DNA of 64,000 nt from positions 1 through 64,000 of the forward strand of contig JALCMW010000010.1 in NCBI GenBank assembly GCA_022648685.1, written 5' to 3'. Shown one piece after another: positions 1 through 8,296 of this stretch. The position numbers and the translations under genes were made by a program. The notes under the pieces are model-generated. The model did no database searches. It saw only the letters and a list, made by a program, of their open reading frames with translations, and was not told the origin of the DNA. Origin of the DNA: Bacteroidales bacterium. GTDB taxonomy: Bacteria; Bacteroidota; Bacteroidia; Bacteroidales; UBA932. The stretch's first letter is position 1. Each line of letters opens with the position of its first letter.

Positions 1-9
1 AAACTGGAA

Positions 10-84
10 GCAAAGCCAACAAACTTTGCCCATAGTACACTAAACTTTGCCATAGTACAACAAACTTTGCCAAACTTTGCAAAG
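10..84. repeat. AAACTTTGC direct repeats near the left window edge
   Basis: The 9-mer AAACTTTGC occurs four times (21-29, 42-50, 62-70, 72-80). The first two copies share a longer unit that continues into CATAGTACA. Inverted GCAAAG copies lie at 10-15 and 79-84. The array sits directly before the small reading frame that begins at 77. It could be a protein-binding array or replication slippage; the sequence does not decide. Confidence 0.5.
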
Positions 85-334
85 TCCGACAAACTTCACA
101 AACAAGTGCACTTTATCGGTTGCTTACTTTGCAGATTTCCCATACGTTGTAGCCGAGCTTGATGATGGCGAAGGACATGTTGATGCAAAGGTCATGGCAG
201 TGAAGTACCCCATCACCCATCATAGTGGCATATTGGTCATGCCCAACGAGGACAGCGAGTATTACGAGATTGGCTGGGGCGACCTCCAGTTTGGTGATAT
301 TGAAAGCATACTTGATGCCCTGCCAGAAGAATAG
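77..334 (+). CDS. Small acidic hypothetical protein
   Basis: An 85-residue acidic frame that begins with TTG at 77. In-frame stops at 41-43 and 53-55 exclude a longer upstream version inside the window. Codon use looks coding and the C-terminus is rich in Asp and Glu (GDLQFGDIESIL). I recognise no family. The TTG start overlaps the last AAACTTTGC repeat, so the first residues are doubtful and a start at ATG 200 is possible. It runs toward the convergent defence operon and ends before a stem-loop at 342-383. It could be a 5'-truncated remnant. Confidence 0.4.
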   Translation: MQSPTNFTNKCTLSVAYFADFPYVVAELDDGEGHVDAKVMAVKYPITHHSGILVMPNEDSEYYEIGWGDLQFGDIESILDALPEE

Positions 335-341
335 ACTTAAA

Positions 342-383
342 AATGCCAGTCATTGTTACAGAAATTGCACAATGACTGGTATT
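342..383. terminator. Long stem-loop between convergent genes
   Basis: A 15-base arm (342-356) pairs with 369-383, all Watson-Crick except one G-T wobble, around a 12-nt loop. It lies between the end of the small plus-strand frame (334) and the end of the defence operon (451). There is no good T-tract on either side, so it may be an mRNA-end stabiliser or a weak bidirectional terminator. Confidence 0.45.
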
Positions 384-450
384 ATGTTAGTTATTCTATT
401 ATGCTATATCTCGTTAGTGATCCTCCTTGCTTATCTAATGAGTCATCTAA

Positions 451-1356
451 TTACATTATCCTATACTTTTTTTTTAATTCGGTGATAAGCAGACGTGTCG
501 TTTTTTCTAAACTACCTGAATATATGAGAGGGTAAATAGTTCCTCCCTCAAATGACGAAGCTTCATCCTTGGCACGGCTATCTCTATATGCTTCCCAACT
601 TTCTAAGTATTCGAAATTTTCTGGGAAGTCAGTGTCTTTTGTTTGTTCCTTAATTTTTTTGATTAAAAGACTTAGCTCAGTTTCAGCTTGCATAAAAGAC
701 CGATTTGACACTTCGTTCATTTCTGCTTGAGTTTCAGGTGCATCTGGATAAAGCGTATCATAGACAACTCTGCTAATATGTTCAACGAAACTATTGGCAT
801 TGTCAATCATTTCATTAACATTCTCTAAAGTTAAACATTTCGTTATAGAGGCTTCATGACATAGCGTGTGACGTATTTTAAAGATTTCGTCGATAGATGC
901 AATAATAGATTCTGCACGATTCTTGTTTTTGCTTTTGTCATCTTCGACAAAGTTTTCTTTTAGTGCCTTAAAGAATGGAATCCCTAACAAATTGGAAAAA
1001 TTAGCATTAATATTTTCAATGCTGCTACATGGGAAATAATAAGAAAAATAGTCTCCTAACGTTAATACCCCATTTTGCAAGACATCAATCACATCTAAAT
1101 CCATTTTGCTTTCTTGCAGCCCCTTTATGTTTTTTAGATTTTTCCTGAATTTGGGCTCATCTATTATTGCCTTATATAGTTGACGAAAGTACTCTTCAAA
1201 ACAAGCTATGATTTTAACTGGTGCATATTCCAATATAGCAGGCTTTGTAATGTTATTGAAGTCTTCCTTCATCGAAGATAGCTTATAAGTTATCTCCATT
1301 GTATCTGATGTCCTCCGTAAAGAAGTTAGAATATCATTCAACTTTTTATCTTTCAT
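451..1356 (-). CDS. Putative HEPN RNase fused to a cysteine-less LprI-like (DUF1311) domain
   Basis: This 301-residue cytoplasmic protein has no signal peptide. Residues 162-167 read RHTLCH, in a helical context (DEIFKIRHTLCHEAS), which fits the Rx4H motif of HEPN ribonucleases. Residues about 209-297 follow the LprI N-terminal (DUF1311) pattern: TQAEMNE, a long helix, then W254 and YRDS, the acidic EGG turn, and LEKTT near the end. The three cysteines usual in secreted LprI are absent here (V216, A262 and S282 sit at those places), as expected for a protein kept in the reducing cytoplasm. It is the last gene of the defence operon, 15 nt after res, and is visibly AT-richer than res. The HEPN assignment rests on one motif plus helical character, so a catalytically inert helical domain is possible. 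Confidence 0.6.
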   Translation of the reverse strand: MKDKKLNDILTSLRRTSDTMEITYKLSSMKEDFNNITKPAILEYAPVKIIACFEEYFRQLYKAIIDEPKFRKNLKNIKGLQESKMDLDVIDVLQNGVLTLGDYFSYYFPCSSIENINANFSNLLGIPFFKALKENFVEDDKSKNKNRAESIIASIDEIFKIRHTLCHEASITKCLTLENVNEMIDNANSFVEHISRVVYDTLYPDAPETQAEMNEVSNRSFMQAETELSLLIKKIKEQTKDTDFPENFEYLESWEAYRDSRAKDEASSFEGGTIYPLIYSGSLEKTTRLLITELKKKYRIM

Positions 1357-1371
1357 CCTTATCTAATTGCT

Positions 1372-4300
1372 TTAGTCAATATCATTAATAACATTAAGAA
1401 GAGTATCATAGTCAATTACCTGCTCATATCGAGCATCAGAAACTTTAATAATGTTATATAGCTTTCTGGCACAGTCTATTTTGGTGTTCTCTATTTTCGA
1501 TAAGTTCATAGAACCCATTGCACCTTTAGTTTCGGCAATGAAATAGATATGCTTTACCCCCATGCCATCATAGAAGGCTATGGCCCAGTCCGGTGCATAA
1601 TGTCCCACTGGGGTTGGAATGCGAAAATCGCGAGGGAGCCTTGCATACACACACACTTCTTTTGCTTCGTCCAGATGCTGGGCAAATTTACGCTCACCGT
1701 CAGAATCGCAGAAAACATAGTCGAGAATACACTTTTGGGCATTATAGGCCTTGTCGATCATACCCTTGTGTTTATCCTTTGTGAAAATGTTCGAATCGAA
1801 GGTGTTCTCTGTTCGGCTGTAGGAAATATCCTCAATAATCATCGTAGCCTTTTGCTCCTTGATAATGCGAACAACATTGCGGATAAATTCTTCCGGGTTA
1901 TTACGGAACATCTTCTGCTTTACCGGCTGAATACCCTTCAAGATACGCACAACAGTACGCCGTGTGAGTGTAGCTCCACGGGCTATCTCGCCTACCAGAT
2001 CATACTCCACAGTAGAGGTGCTGACATCAGAAAGCGTATTTCGCTGCGACTCTCTTACTCCATTAAAATCCAGCTCTTCGTCGCTCTGCTCACCAGTGGT
2101 AACGATATAGCGGAGCTGAGTAACCATCAACTCTTTGTCGATAGCCTTAATAGCATTGACTATCAGTTCCTCACTGTCATAGTGAACGGTATAAACATAG
2201 CGATGGTTGATTTCTTTCCAAAGAGCCTTAAACTCGGCTTTGCTTGCATTGTCGTTCAACTGTGTATTTTCTACCTCTGCCGACTCATTGCCATTCTCAA
2301 CCATACCTTCAAGAGCAGAAGGATCAAATATGCCTTGAATAAGCTTGTGAATATCAGCTTCCATTGGGCGGAGCTTCTTACCCACAGGCTCCAGAGTTCC
2401 GTCGGCTAACGCTTTATGATATTCTTGTGTTATGTTGCCTTGCTCATCTACATAGTCGTTGTCAAACAAATAGGCCACAATGCTGGCAGCTTCTTGCTCT
2501 GTGATTTTGTGTTTCTCGCCATCCACCATAACAGTAAACTGCTCGAAGTATTCAGCCTTCGCCTTTGTGGGACGTTCGCGCAGAGCCTCCTTCGTCTCTT
2601 TTTGGAGTGCATCTACAAACTGCTCATAGTTTTCGTTGGCTATGACTGTGAGCTTGTTGATTTCGTGCACGGCATCGCCCAACCGTTCATAGTCCATACG
2701 ATTACCTTGCTGATCCACACAGATACGCAGACCACGTCCCACCTCCTGCCGCTTGCGAATACCACTTTGTGTATGCCGGAGCGTACAGATTTGGAACACG
2801 TTAGGGTTATCCCACCCTTCACTCAATGCCGAGTGAGAGAAGATAAACCTTGTAGGTTCATCGAATGACAGCAGCCTTTCCTTGTTCTTCAAAATCAAGT
2901 CGTAGGCGGATATATCGCTTGAATAGTCTTCACCTCGTTTCAGAGCAGAGTTTACACTATGCCCTTTCTTATCTACAGAAAAATAGCCATTGTGTACCTG
3001 CCGTGCCGTGAATCTACGCAGATATTTCTGGTAATCGTCATCAAAGAGGGACAAATTTTCATTCAAAAAGTTGGTGTATTCCTCTTCAAACACCTTCCAT
3101 AGCCTTTGTGGAACTTCATTGCCCTCTTCGTCGTAGGTCTTATAGTTGCCTACTTCGTCAATAAAGAAGAGTGTCAGTGTCTTAATGCCTTGCCGGAAAA
3201 GCATTTCCTCTTTGGCAAAATGCGACTTGATTGTTTCACGAATCTGCACTCTCTGGAGTGTTTCTTCGCTCACATCGCCCATCACATCACCTTTTCTCAG
3301 GCGGTCACCATTTTGGAATACCACCGCATTTTGCTCTGGGATAATGTCTGTAATCACAAAGTTGCGATATTCTTCCAGTCCCTTTGATTCTTCATACAGC
3401 TTGTCGTACTGGTCAAACAGCAATGTACGCCGATGTATTCCAGACTTATCATTAACGTCGATTTCGAGCTTCACCTGTGGGGCATGGTTCTTAGAGAGAA
3501 CGATGCTGTCGAAGTAAATATAACAGGAAGTTCCCTGCAAATTTTGCAGCGTAATGCCTTTCACCTGAATCTTCTTCACCAACTTCTGGCGATAAGCGTC
3601 TAAGGCATCGAGTGCATAGATACAATTATGCGAGGTCTTGTGTGTAGCCGAATAGTTGAGTACAAAGAGCGGATGGAAGTTGCGCAGGGAGTTTTGTGTT
3701 GCTTTACCTTCCATCTTCTGTGGTTCATCCATGATAATGATGGGGCGGTTGGCAGCTATCACATCAATAGGCTTTCGAGTGTTGAAATCGTCTCTGAGAC
3801 TATAGATGATTCGAGCCTCCTTGTTTTTCGCACCTTCCTTCAAAGACGTGTTAAAAGCTTGGGTGTTGATAATCATCACGTTGATGTTGGCATCGCTGCT
3901 AAAGCTGTCAATCTTCTGCAGATTGCTACTGTCGTAGATAAAGTAGCTAGCCTTCTTCTTATATAGTTCCATGAAGTGGTCTTCGAGCATGGCAAAACTC
4001 TTTGCCACGCCCTCACGAATTGCAATGCTCGGTACCACCACGATAAACTTGGTCCAACCATAGCGTTTGTTCAACTCAAACATGGTCTTGATGTAAACAT
4101 AGGTCTTACCTGTACCTGTTTCCATCTCTATGTCGAGTGAGCAAGCTCCAAGCCCATTGGTAGCCACCAACGTCTGGCTTTGCGGAATATTGCTCAATCC
4201 TTGTATGCGGTGGATGTTGTCCAATAGTTGGTGTCTATCCAGCTCAACTTCATTGTTGCGGAAGCCAACATATTCTTCCTCGTATGTGATTTTTCCATCC

Positions 4301-4419
4301 CGCTTGCCCAGGTCACGTCGATATTTCGTTTCAGCCTTTGAAGGCTGACCACCGAACACGTCCACCGTCTGTTCCACGGCATCAGTTTGGTATTGTTGTA
4401 TCTTAAATTTGAACTTCAT
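1372..4419 (-). CDS. res: Type III restriction endonuclease, Res subunit
   Basis: Res translocates on DNA and cleaves when two unmethylated sites meet; it needs Mod for site recognition. The 1015 residues match the usual Res length. Visible superfamily-2 helicase motifs are Walker A TGTGKT (101-106), DEPQ (231-234), SAT (257-259) and the arginine-finger motif QEVGRGLR. The C-terminus carries a PD-(D/E)xK nuclease: a DGERKFAQ helix, then APDWAIAF and FIAETKG. All key residues are present, so the enzyme looks intact. It starts 3 nt after the DUF1016 gene and is followed 15 nt later by the HEPN-like gene. Its Mod partner is separated from it by two inserted genes, an unusual layout because mod and res normally adjoin. 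Confidence 0.93.
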   Translation of the reverse strand: MKFKFKIQQYQTDAVEQTVDVFGGQPSKAETKYRRDLGKRDGKITYEEEYVGFRNNEVELDRHQLLDNIHRIQGLSNIPQSQTLVATNGLGACSLDIEMETGTGKTYVYIKTMFELNKRYGWTKFIVVVPSIAIREGVAKSFAMLEDHFMELYKKKASYFIYDSSNLQKIDSFSSDANINVMIINTQAFNTSLKEGAKNKEARIIYSLRDDFNTRKPIDVIAANRPIIIMDEPQKMEGKATQNSLRNFHPLFVLNYSATHKTSHNCIYALDALDAYRQKLVKKIQVKGITLQNLQGTSCYIYFDSIVLSKNHAPQVKLEIDVNDKSGIHRRTLLFDQYDKLYEESKGLEEYRNFVITDIIPEQNAVVFQNGDRLRKGDVMGDVSEETLQRVQIRETIKSHFAKEEMLFRQGIKTLTLFFIDEVGNYKTYDEEGNEVPQRLWKVFEEEYTNFLNENLSLFDDDYQKYLRRFTARQVHNGYFSVDKKGHSVNSALKRGEDYSSDISAYDLILKNKERLLSFDEPTRFIFSHSALSEGWDNPNVFQICTLRHTQSGIRKRQEVGRGLRICVDQQGNRMDYERLGDAVHEINKLTVIANENYEQFVDALQKETKEALRERPTKAKAEYFEQFTVMVDGEKHKITEQEAASIVAYLFDNDYVDEQGNITQEYHKALADGTLEPVGKKLRPMEADIHKLIQGIFDPSALEGMVENGNESAEVENTQLNDNASKAEFKALWKEINHRYVYTVHYDSEELIVNAIKAIDKELMVTQLRYIVTTGEQSDEELDFNGVRESQRNTLSDVSTSTVEYDLVGEIARGATLTRRTVVRILKGIQPVKQKMFRNNPEEFIRNVVRIIKEQKATMIIEDISYSRTENTFDSNIFTKDKHKGMIDKAYNAQKCILDYVFCDSDGERKFAQHLDEAKEVCVYARLPRDFRIPTPVGHYAPDWAIAFYDGMGVKHIYFIAETKGAMGSMNLSKIENTKIDCARKLYNIIKVSDARYEQVIDYDTLLNVINDID

Positions 4420-4422
4420 GCC

Positions 4423-5600
4423 TTAATCTTTATTTGTCTGTTGCTGACGGAATATCTCTTTCTGTATCTCAATCTCACGTGCCAATTCCTCTTTTGAAGG
4501 AAGGTAGGTAAGATACTTCGCTTGAAATATCTGGTCGCTACCATGCAGCACACTATATCTTGCCATATCGTCGCTGGTATCTGAGCAGAGCAGTAATCCA
4601 ATGGTGGGATTGTCTCCTTCTGTGCGTTTCAGAGAATCATACATACGGATATACATATCCATCTGCCCCACATCCTGATGCGTAATCTGCGTCGTTTTGA
4701 GATCGATGAGGAAGAAACACTTCAAAATGTAGTTGTAGAACACAAGGTCAATGTAGAAGTCTCCCATATCTGTGCGTATGTGCTGCTGTCTTCCCACAAA
4801 GGCAAAGCCTTTGCCCATTTCCATTATAAATTTCTGTAAATGGTTGATGATACTGCCTTCCAATTCTGATTCTGTGAAGTCCGCATTTGACTGTAAACCA
4901 AGAAACTCTGCCACAACAGGATTCTTGATAAACTCCAACTTATCTTGTTGCATAGATGCCGTGAGCTTGTGCATTTCGTCAATGACCTTTTCCTTGTGAG
5001 CCGACTGGAGCAAACGGTTGTAATATTGCGAGGCAAAGTGCGTGTGCCCCAAACCTCTTTCAAAGCCTCTTGTTCATACCATTTACGTGCTACAGGATCA
5101 TCTACCCTTATCAGTTCTCGATAGTGTGTCCAAGGTAGAATCTTTCCACTAAGGGATAATGACAATTTAGACTTTGTACTCACTGCGTTCAAAATTTCAG
5201 ATTGTCCACTCACTGCGTGGACATTCTCCGATTGTTGACTCGCTGCGCCAACCTTTTCCAATTGTCCACTCACTGCGTAGACAATCTCTGGGAAAGAACG
5301 ATAGAATTTTATATACTCATAAAGTAAAGCTCTGCCAAACCCTTTACCATATTTATTTGTCAGTTCTTTGGCGAGGCTGTCTATCACTTGTTTTCCATAT
5401 TCAGCTCTATCTTCTCCATCGAGTTTTTCACGTGCGATACGTTCTCCTAACATCCAATTACGAAGAGTGAGAGAAACGTTGACTGCACGGTATGCCTGTT
5501 CGCGAGCATCCTCTATAATAGAACAGATGTCGTCATATAACAAAGTAAAATTATTCAAAGATTTTACTTTGTTTGAGTTACCTTTTGATTGAATTCCCAT
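4423..5600 (-). pseudogene. DUF1016 (YhcG-like) PD-(D/E)xK nuclease gene, frameshifted
   Basis: Two overlapping frames make up one protein. The upstream part (5600 down to about 5035) gives the DUF1016 N-terminal domain, ending WYEQEALKEVWGTRTLPRN. The downstream part (about 5030 to 4423) resumes at SQYYNRLL and carries the nuclease domain with IDLVFYN and FFLIDLKTTQ, the D and D/ExK residues. In intact relatives these two pieces are continuous, so a small deletion has shifted the frame near 5025-5045. The N-terminal half has about 40 residues of degenerate repeats (AVSGQ units) before the conserved HYRELI. The gene lies 10 nt after the TrlF gene and 3 nt before res. A second start at 5052 (TTG) could still yield a separate nuclease-domain protein. 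A sequencing error cannot be excluded. Confidence 0.75.
5165..5290 (-). repeat. Degenerate tandem repeat inside the DUF1016 gene
   Basis: Units of about 33 nt containing CACTCACTGCGT and related forms recur four times and encode variations of AVSGQSE (VSGQLE, ASQQSE, VSGQSE, VSTKSK). They are all in phase with the protein. They fill the linker between the N-terminal domain and the HYREL segment. Repeats in a linker often change copy number by slippage. Confidence 0.65.
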
Positions 5601-5610
5601 ATCTCAAATA

Positions 5611-8280
5611 TTATTTTCTGTCCTGTAGAGAGTACTTTTTCTCTCTATCTTCAAACGCCTTCTCACCACCTTCAAGTATTCTGCATACTTCTTTATTTAT
5701 CTCTGGGTTTTCCAAAGAACCAGATGTATAGCTTAAAACACCCTCTTTATTATCGGCAATGATTATTTGTTCAGAATCTGCATTAACGACTAAATTTGCA
5801 TTGTGGGAGACTATAATTACCTGTCTAAATTTCTTTATTATCTTAAAGATAGGAATTAGTTCATTTGAAATAAAATCATTATCCAAATCGTCCTCTGGCT
5901 GATCATATATTATAGTTTCACTATAAAGATTTGCTGCTAATTGCAGCCTCAAATACACTGTTCCTTGTTGTCCAAAGGAAAGCTTTGCAAGGGGTTTCTC
6001 ATCTAATGTTACTTTTACTCCAACATGTATAAAATCTGTATAATGAAGGTAGAATAAATTAAGAATTTCTATCCTTAAATCTTCTCGTATATCGTCAGAA
6101 AAGGCATCTTTAATGGAATCTTGCTTAATGAAACGTATAAAATCTTCAATAGATTGTATCTTTATTATATTCCGAAGTTTATCTTCTGAAAAACTACGCC
6201 CATCAAGATGAGATAATAAACTATTATACATCTTTTCTTCATCAAAGGAAATGTCGGCACGTACTTCCAAACCTTGTTGAAGAATGGTATTTAAGATCTG
6301 CTTCTTTTCATCCGATATACTGTCAGTTTCTCCCTTGAATTCTTTCCATTTCTTTTCTATCAGCTGTGTATAAATTTCTATATCATGCACAATGTGACCT
6401 CCTAATTCCTTGAACGAAACAGTTGAAATCTTCTTGTATTTTTCTTCAACCTCTTTTAATTTTTCAATCTCTTTATTTAGTTCTGAAACTTTAGATTGGA
6501 ATGTGGACACATTTGATAATAAAGTAGATAAATCGCCTTTATATTCATGGAAAGCATTTTTGGTGTCTTCGATTTTTCCTGTAACACTCTTCTTTGATCT
6601 TTCTAATTTAGAAAGAAGAATATTTTTTAGATATTGTTGTGTTGCATTTATATCTACTAATGGAATGTTCATATTTAATGCAGAATTCCATGCAGAAAGA
6701 GTTGCATTTGTTTCTTGAACAAATGTATCATTTTTATCGACAAAATTAGAAACATTATCAATCCAATTATTGATTGTATGCAGTTTCTCAACTTCTTTTT
6801 TATATTTTTCTAACTTAATTTTGTTACGTTCAGAAGTAATATTCGTAATAAGGTCTTGATAACGTTTTATATCACGCTGAATTTGATTTTCTTTGTTTTG
6901 CGCAGTAATTCCATTAGAATTTAGTATTTGGGAGACCCTGCGGTATTCATCTACAATGACTTTTGCTTTATCTGCATATTCACTTGTAATTTTGAAATCA
7001 TCGACTATTCCAATTGTTTCGAGTATATTCTTCGAAAATTTTTCCTTGTCACAGACCAAATCTTTGATTTGGCTTTGTGCAATATACATAAAAGACGCAT
7101 TAGGCTTTTCTGAAACTTTGAAGAAACGTGCAGCTTCTGACAACGAAGCTGCATGACTTATCTCGATAGAAGAACTTAAATTGTACTTGCCACTTTGAAT
7201 GTCTTCATTAAAAGAAGCTGCTAAATAATTAATCAGTTGACTTTTTCCAGTTCCTCTTCCGCCTATGATTGAAACCAAATTAGGATTTAGTTTTAAATTT
7301 CCAGCAGCAAATTTTATATCATTATCGTCAGTAAAAACTTGTGTTTCCTGCGGAATTTTAATTTGGACAAACGGAAATTTATCATATTGATACATTGGGT
7401 TTTCCTTCTGTATTCTAACTCTTTCTTTTGGCTCGTACAGGACTTGCTTTAGCCCCTCGAAAGTTGGATCTGCTTTAATCCATGTAAAGGCATTATTGGA
7501 GAACACGTTTATTTTATCAAACGAATGTGCATCACTACCAGTAATACATGGTTTTAGGCTCCCGTAATTCTTTATTATGGTAGCTTCGTTATCTTTGGCT
7601 TCACCTAAGAAATATCTTATATCACTCTCATTTCCTGAGAAAATGACATCAGACATCCTGTATATTTCCTGTCTTGTTGCTGCAAGTGAGGAGTGCTGTA
7701 TTCCACTATTTCCATCTTTGCTACTATTAGAGACTGCTACAACTATGTCATGCTTTAAGCAATCCTTTTTTAAAATGTCGTGAAGTTCGTCATAACTAAC
7801 ATTAAACTGGCCAATACCATCTTTCTTTGCAACGTTTTCATCCAAAGAACTATCTTCTCTGTAGGCTCTCCCTAATGCTATCAAGTCCTTGGGGAGACAT
7901 GAATACTCACTTCCTTTATACTTAAACCTGAGACATTGAAAAAATTCTCTTTCAATAACATCCTCTTGCAGTTGCGGATTGAACAGCACATGAATGTTTA
8001 TTGGAGTGTCTTTTTGGGTTACAGGTAAAATTCTCAGCTCTACATTAGGAATTAATGTTTTATCAATAAGTCTTCCTGTCTTTTGTATAGCTAACAAATG
8101 TAGATAATTTTCTATAGAAAAGTAGTCAGTTATGCCGAGAACAGAAAAATCACTATTCTGCTCAAGCTGATCCACATATCTTTCCCATGCATCGCCACCA
8201 AACTGATCATTCTTTGCTGTTTCTGGCGTATGAATGTGCAAGTCCCACTTGCGCCACATAGATCCTTCAAGGTATTCCAT
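5611..8280 (-). CDS. TrlF-family PHP-domain AAA/SMC-like ATPase
   Basis: 889 residues. The N-terminal PHP-like phosphoesterase region shows DLHIHTP (13-19), GITDY (49-53) and GSDAH (248-252), metal-ligand motifs of that fold. A P-loop GGRGTGKS lies at 340-347, followed by about 300 residues of heptad-rich coiled coil. The ABC/SMC signature is LSFGQQG, then a Walker B-like IIYDQPEDDLDN and the VIIVSHNANLV switch histidine. This order is typical of TrlF-type proteins in defence islands. The likely role is an ATP-driven nuclease or phosphoesterase acting on nucleic acid ends, but the target is unknown. It sits between mod and the DUF1016 gene (16 and 10 nt gaps) and is markedly AT-richer than mod and res, so it appears to be an insertion into a type III operon. 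ATG 8259 is an alternative start. Confidence 0.85.
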   Translation of the reverse strand: MEYLEGSMWRKWDLHIHTPETAKNDQFGGDAWERYVDQLEQNSDFSVLGITDYFSIENYLHLLAIQKTGRLIDKTLIPNVELRILPVTQKDTPINIHVLFNPQLQEDVIEREFFQCLRFKYKGSEYSCLPKDLIALGRAYREDSSLDENVAKKDGIGQFNVSYDELHDILKKDCLKHDIVVAVSNSSKDGNSGIQHSSLAATRQEIYRMSDVIFSGNESDIRYFLGEAKDNEATIIKNYGSLKPCITGSDAHSFDKINVFSNNAFTWIKADPTFEGLKQVLYEPKERVRIQKENPMYQYDKFPFVQIKIPQETQVFTDDNDIKFAAGNLKLNPNLVSIIGGRGTGKSQLINYLAASFNEDIQSGKYNLSSSIEISHAASLSEAARFFKVSEKPNASFMYIAQSQIKDLVCDKEKFSKNILETIGIVDDFKITSEYADKAKVIVDEYRRVSQILNSNGITAQNKENQIQRDIKRYQDLITNITSERNKIKLEKYKKEVEKLHTINNWIDNVSNFVDKNDTFVQETNATLSAWNSALNMNIPLVDINATQQYLKNILLSKLERSKKSVTGKIEDTKNAFHEYKGDLSTLLSNVSTFQSKVSELNKEIEKLKEVEEKYKKISTVSFKELGGHIVHDIEIYTQLIEKKWKEFKGETDSISDEKKQILNTILQQGLEVRADISFDEEKMYNSLLSHLDGRSFSEDKLRNIIKIQSIEDFIRFIKQDSIKDAFSDDIREDLRIEILNLFYLHYTDFIHVGVKVTLDEKPLAKLSFGQQGTVYLRLQLAANLYSETIIYDQPEDDLDNDFISNELIPIFKIIKKFRQVIIVSHNANLVVNADSEQIIIADNKEGVLSYTSGSLENPEINKEVCRILEGGEKAFEDREKKYSLQDRK

Positions 8281-8296
8281 CTATACTTGTTCGATT

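Noticed and set aside
1549..2409. Long plus-strand ORF (286 codons) opposite res
   Set aside because: It lies fully inside res, whose helicase and nuclease motifs are intact; the antisense translation has Cys- and His-rich, non-protein-like composition.
5165..5290. CRISPR-like short repeats
   Set aside because: Units are contiguous without unique spacers, in phase with a protein frame, and too few.
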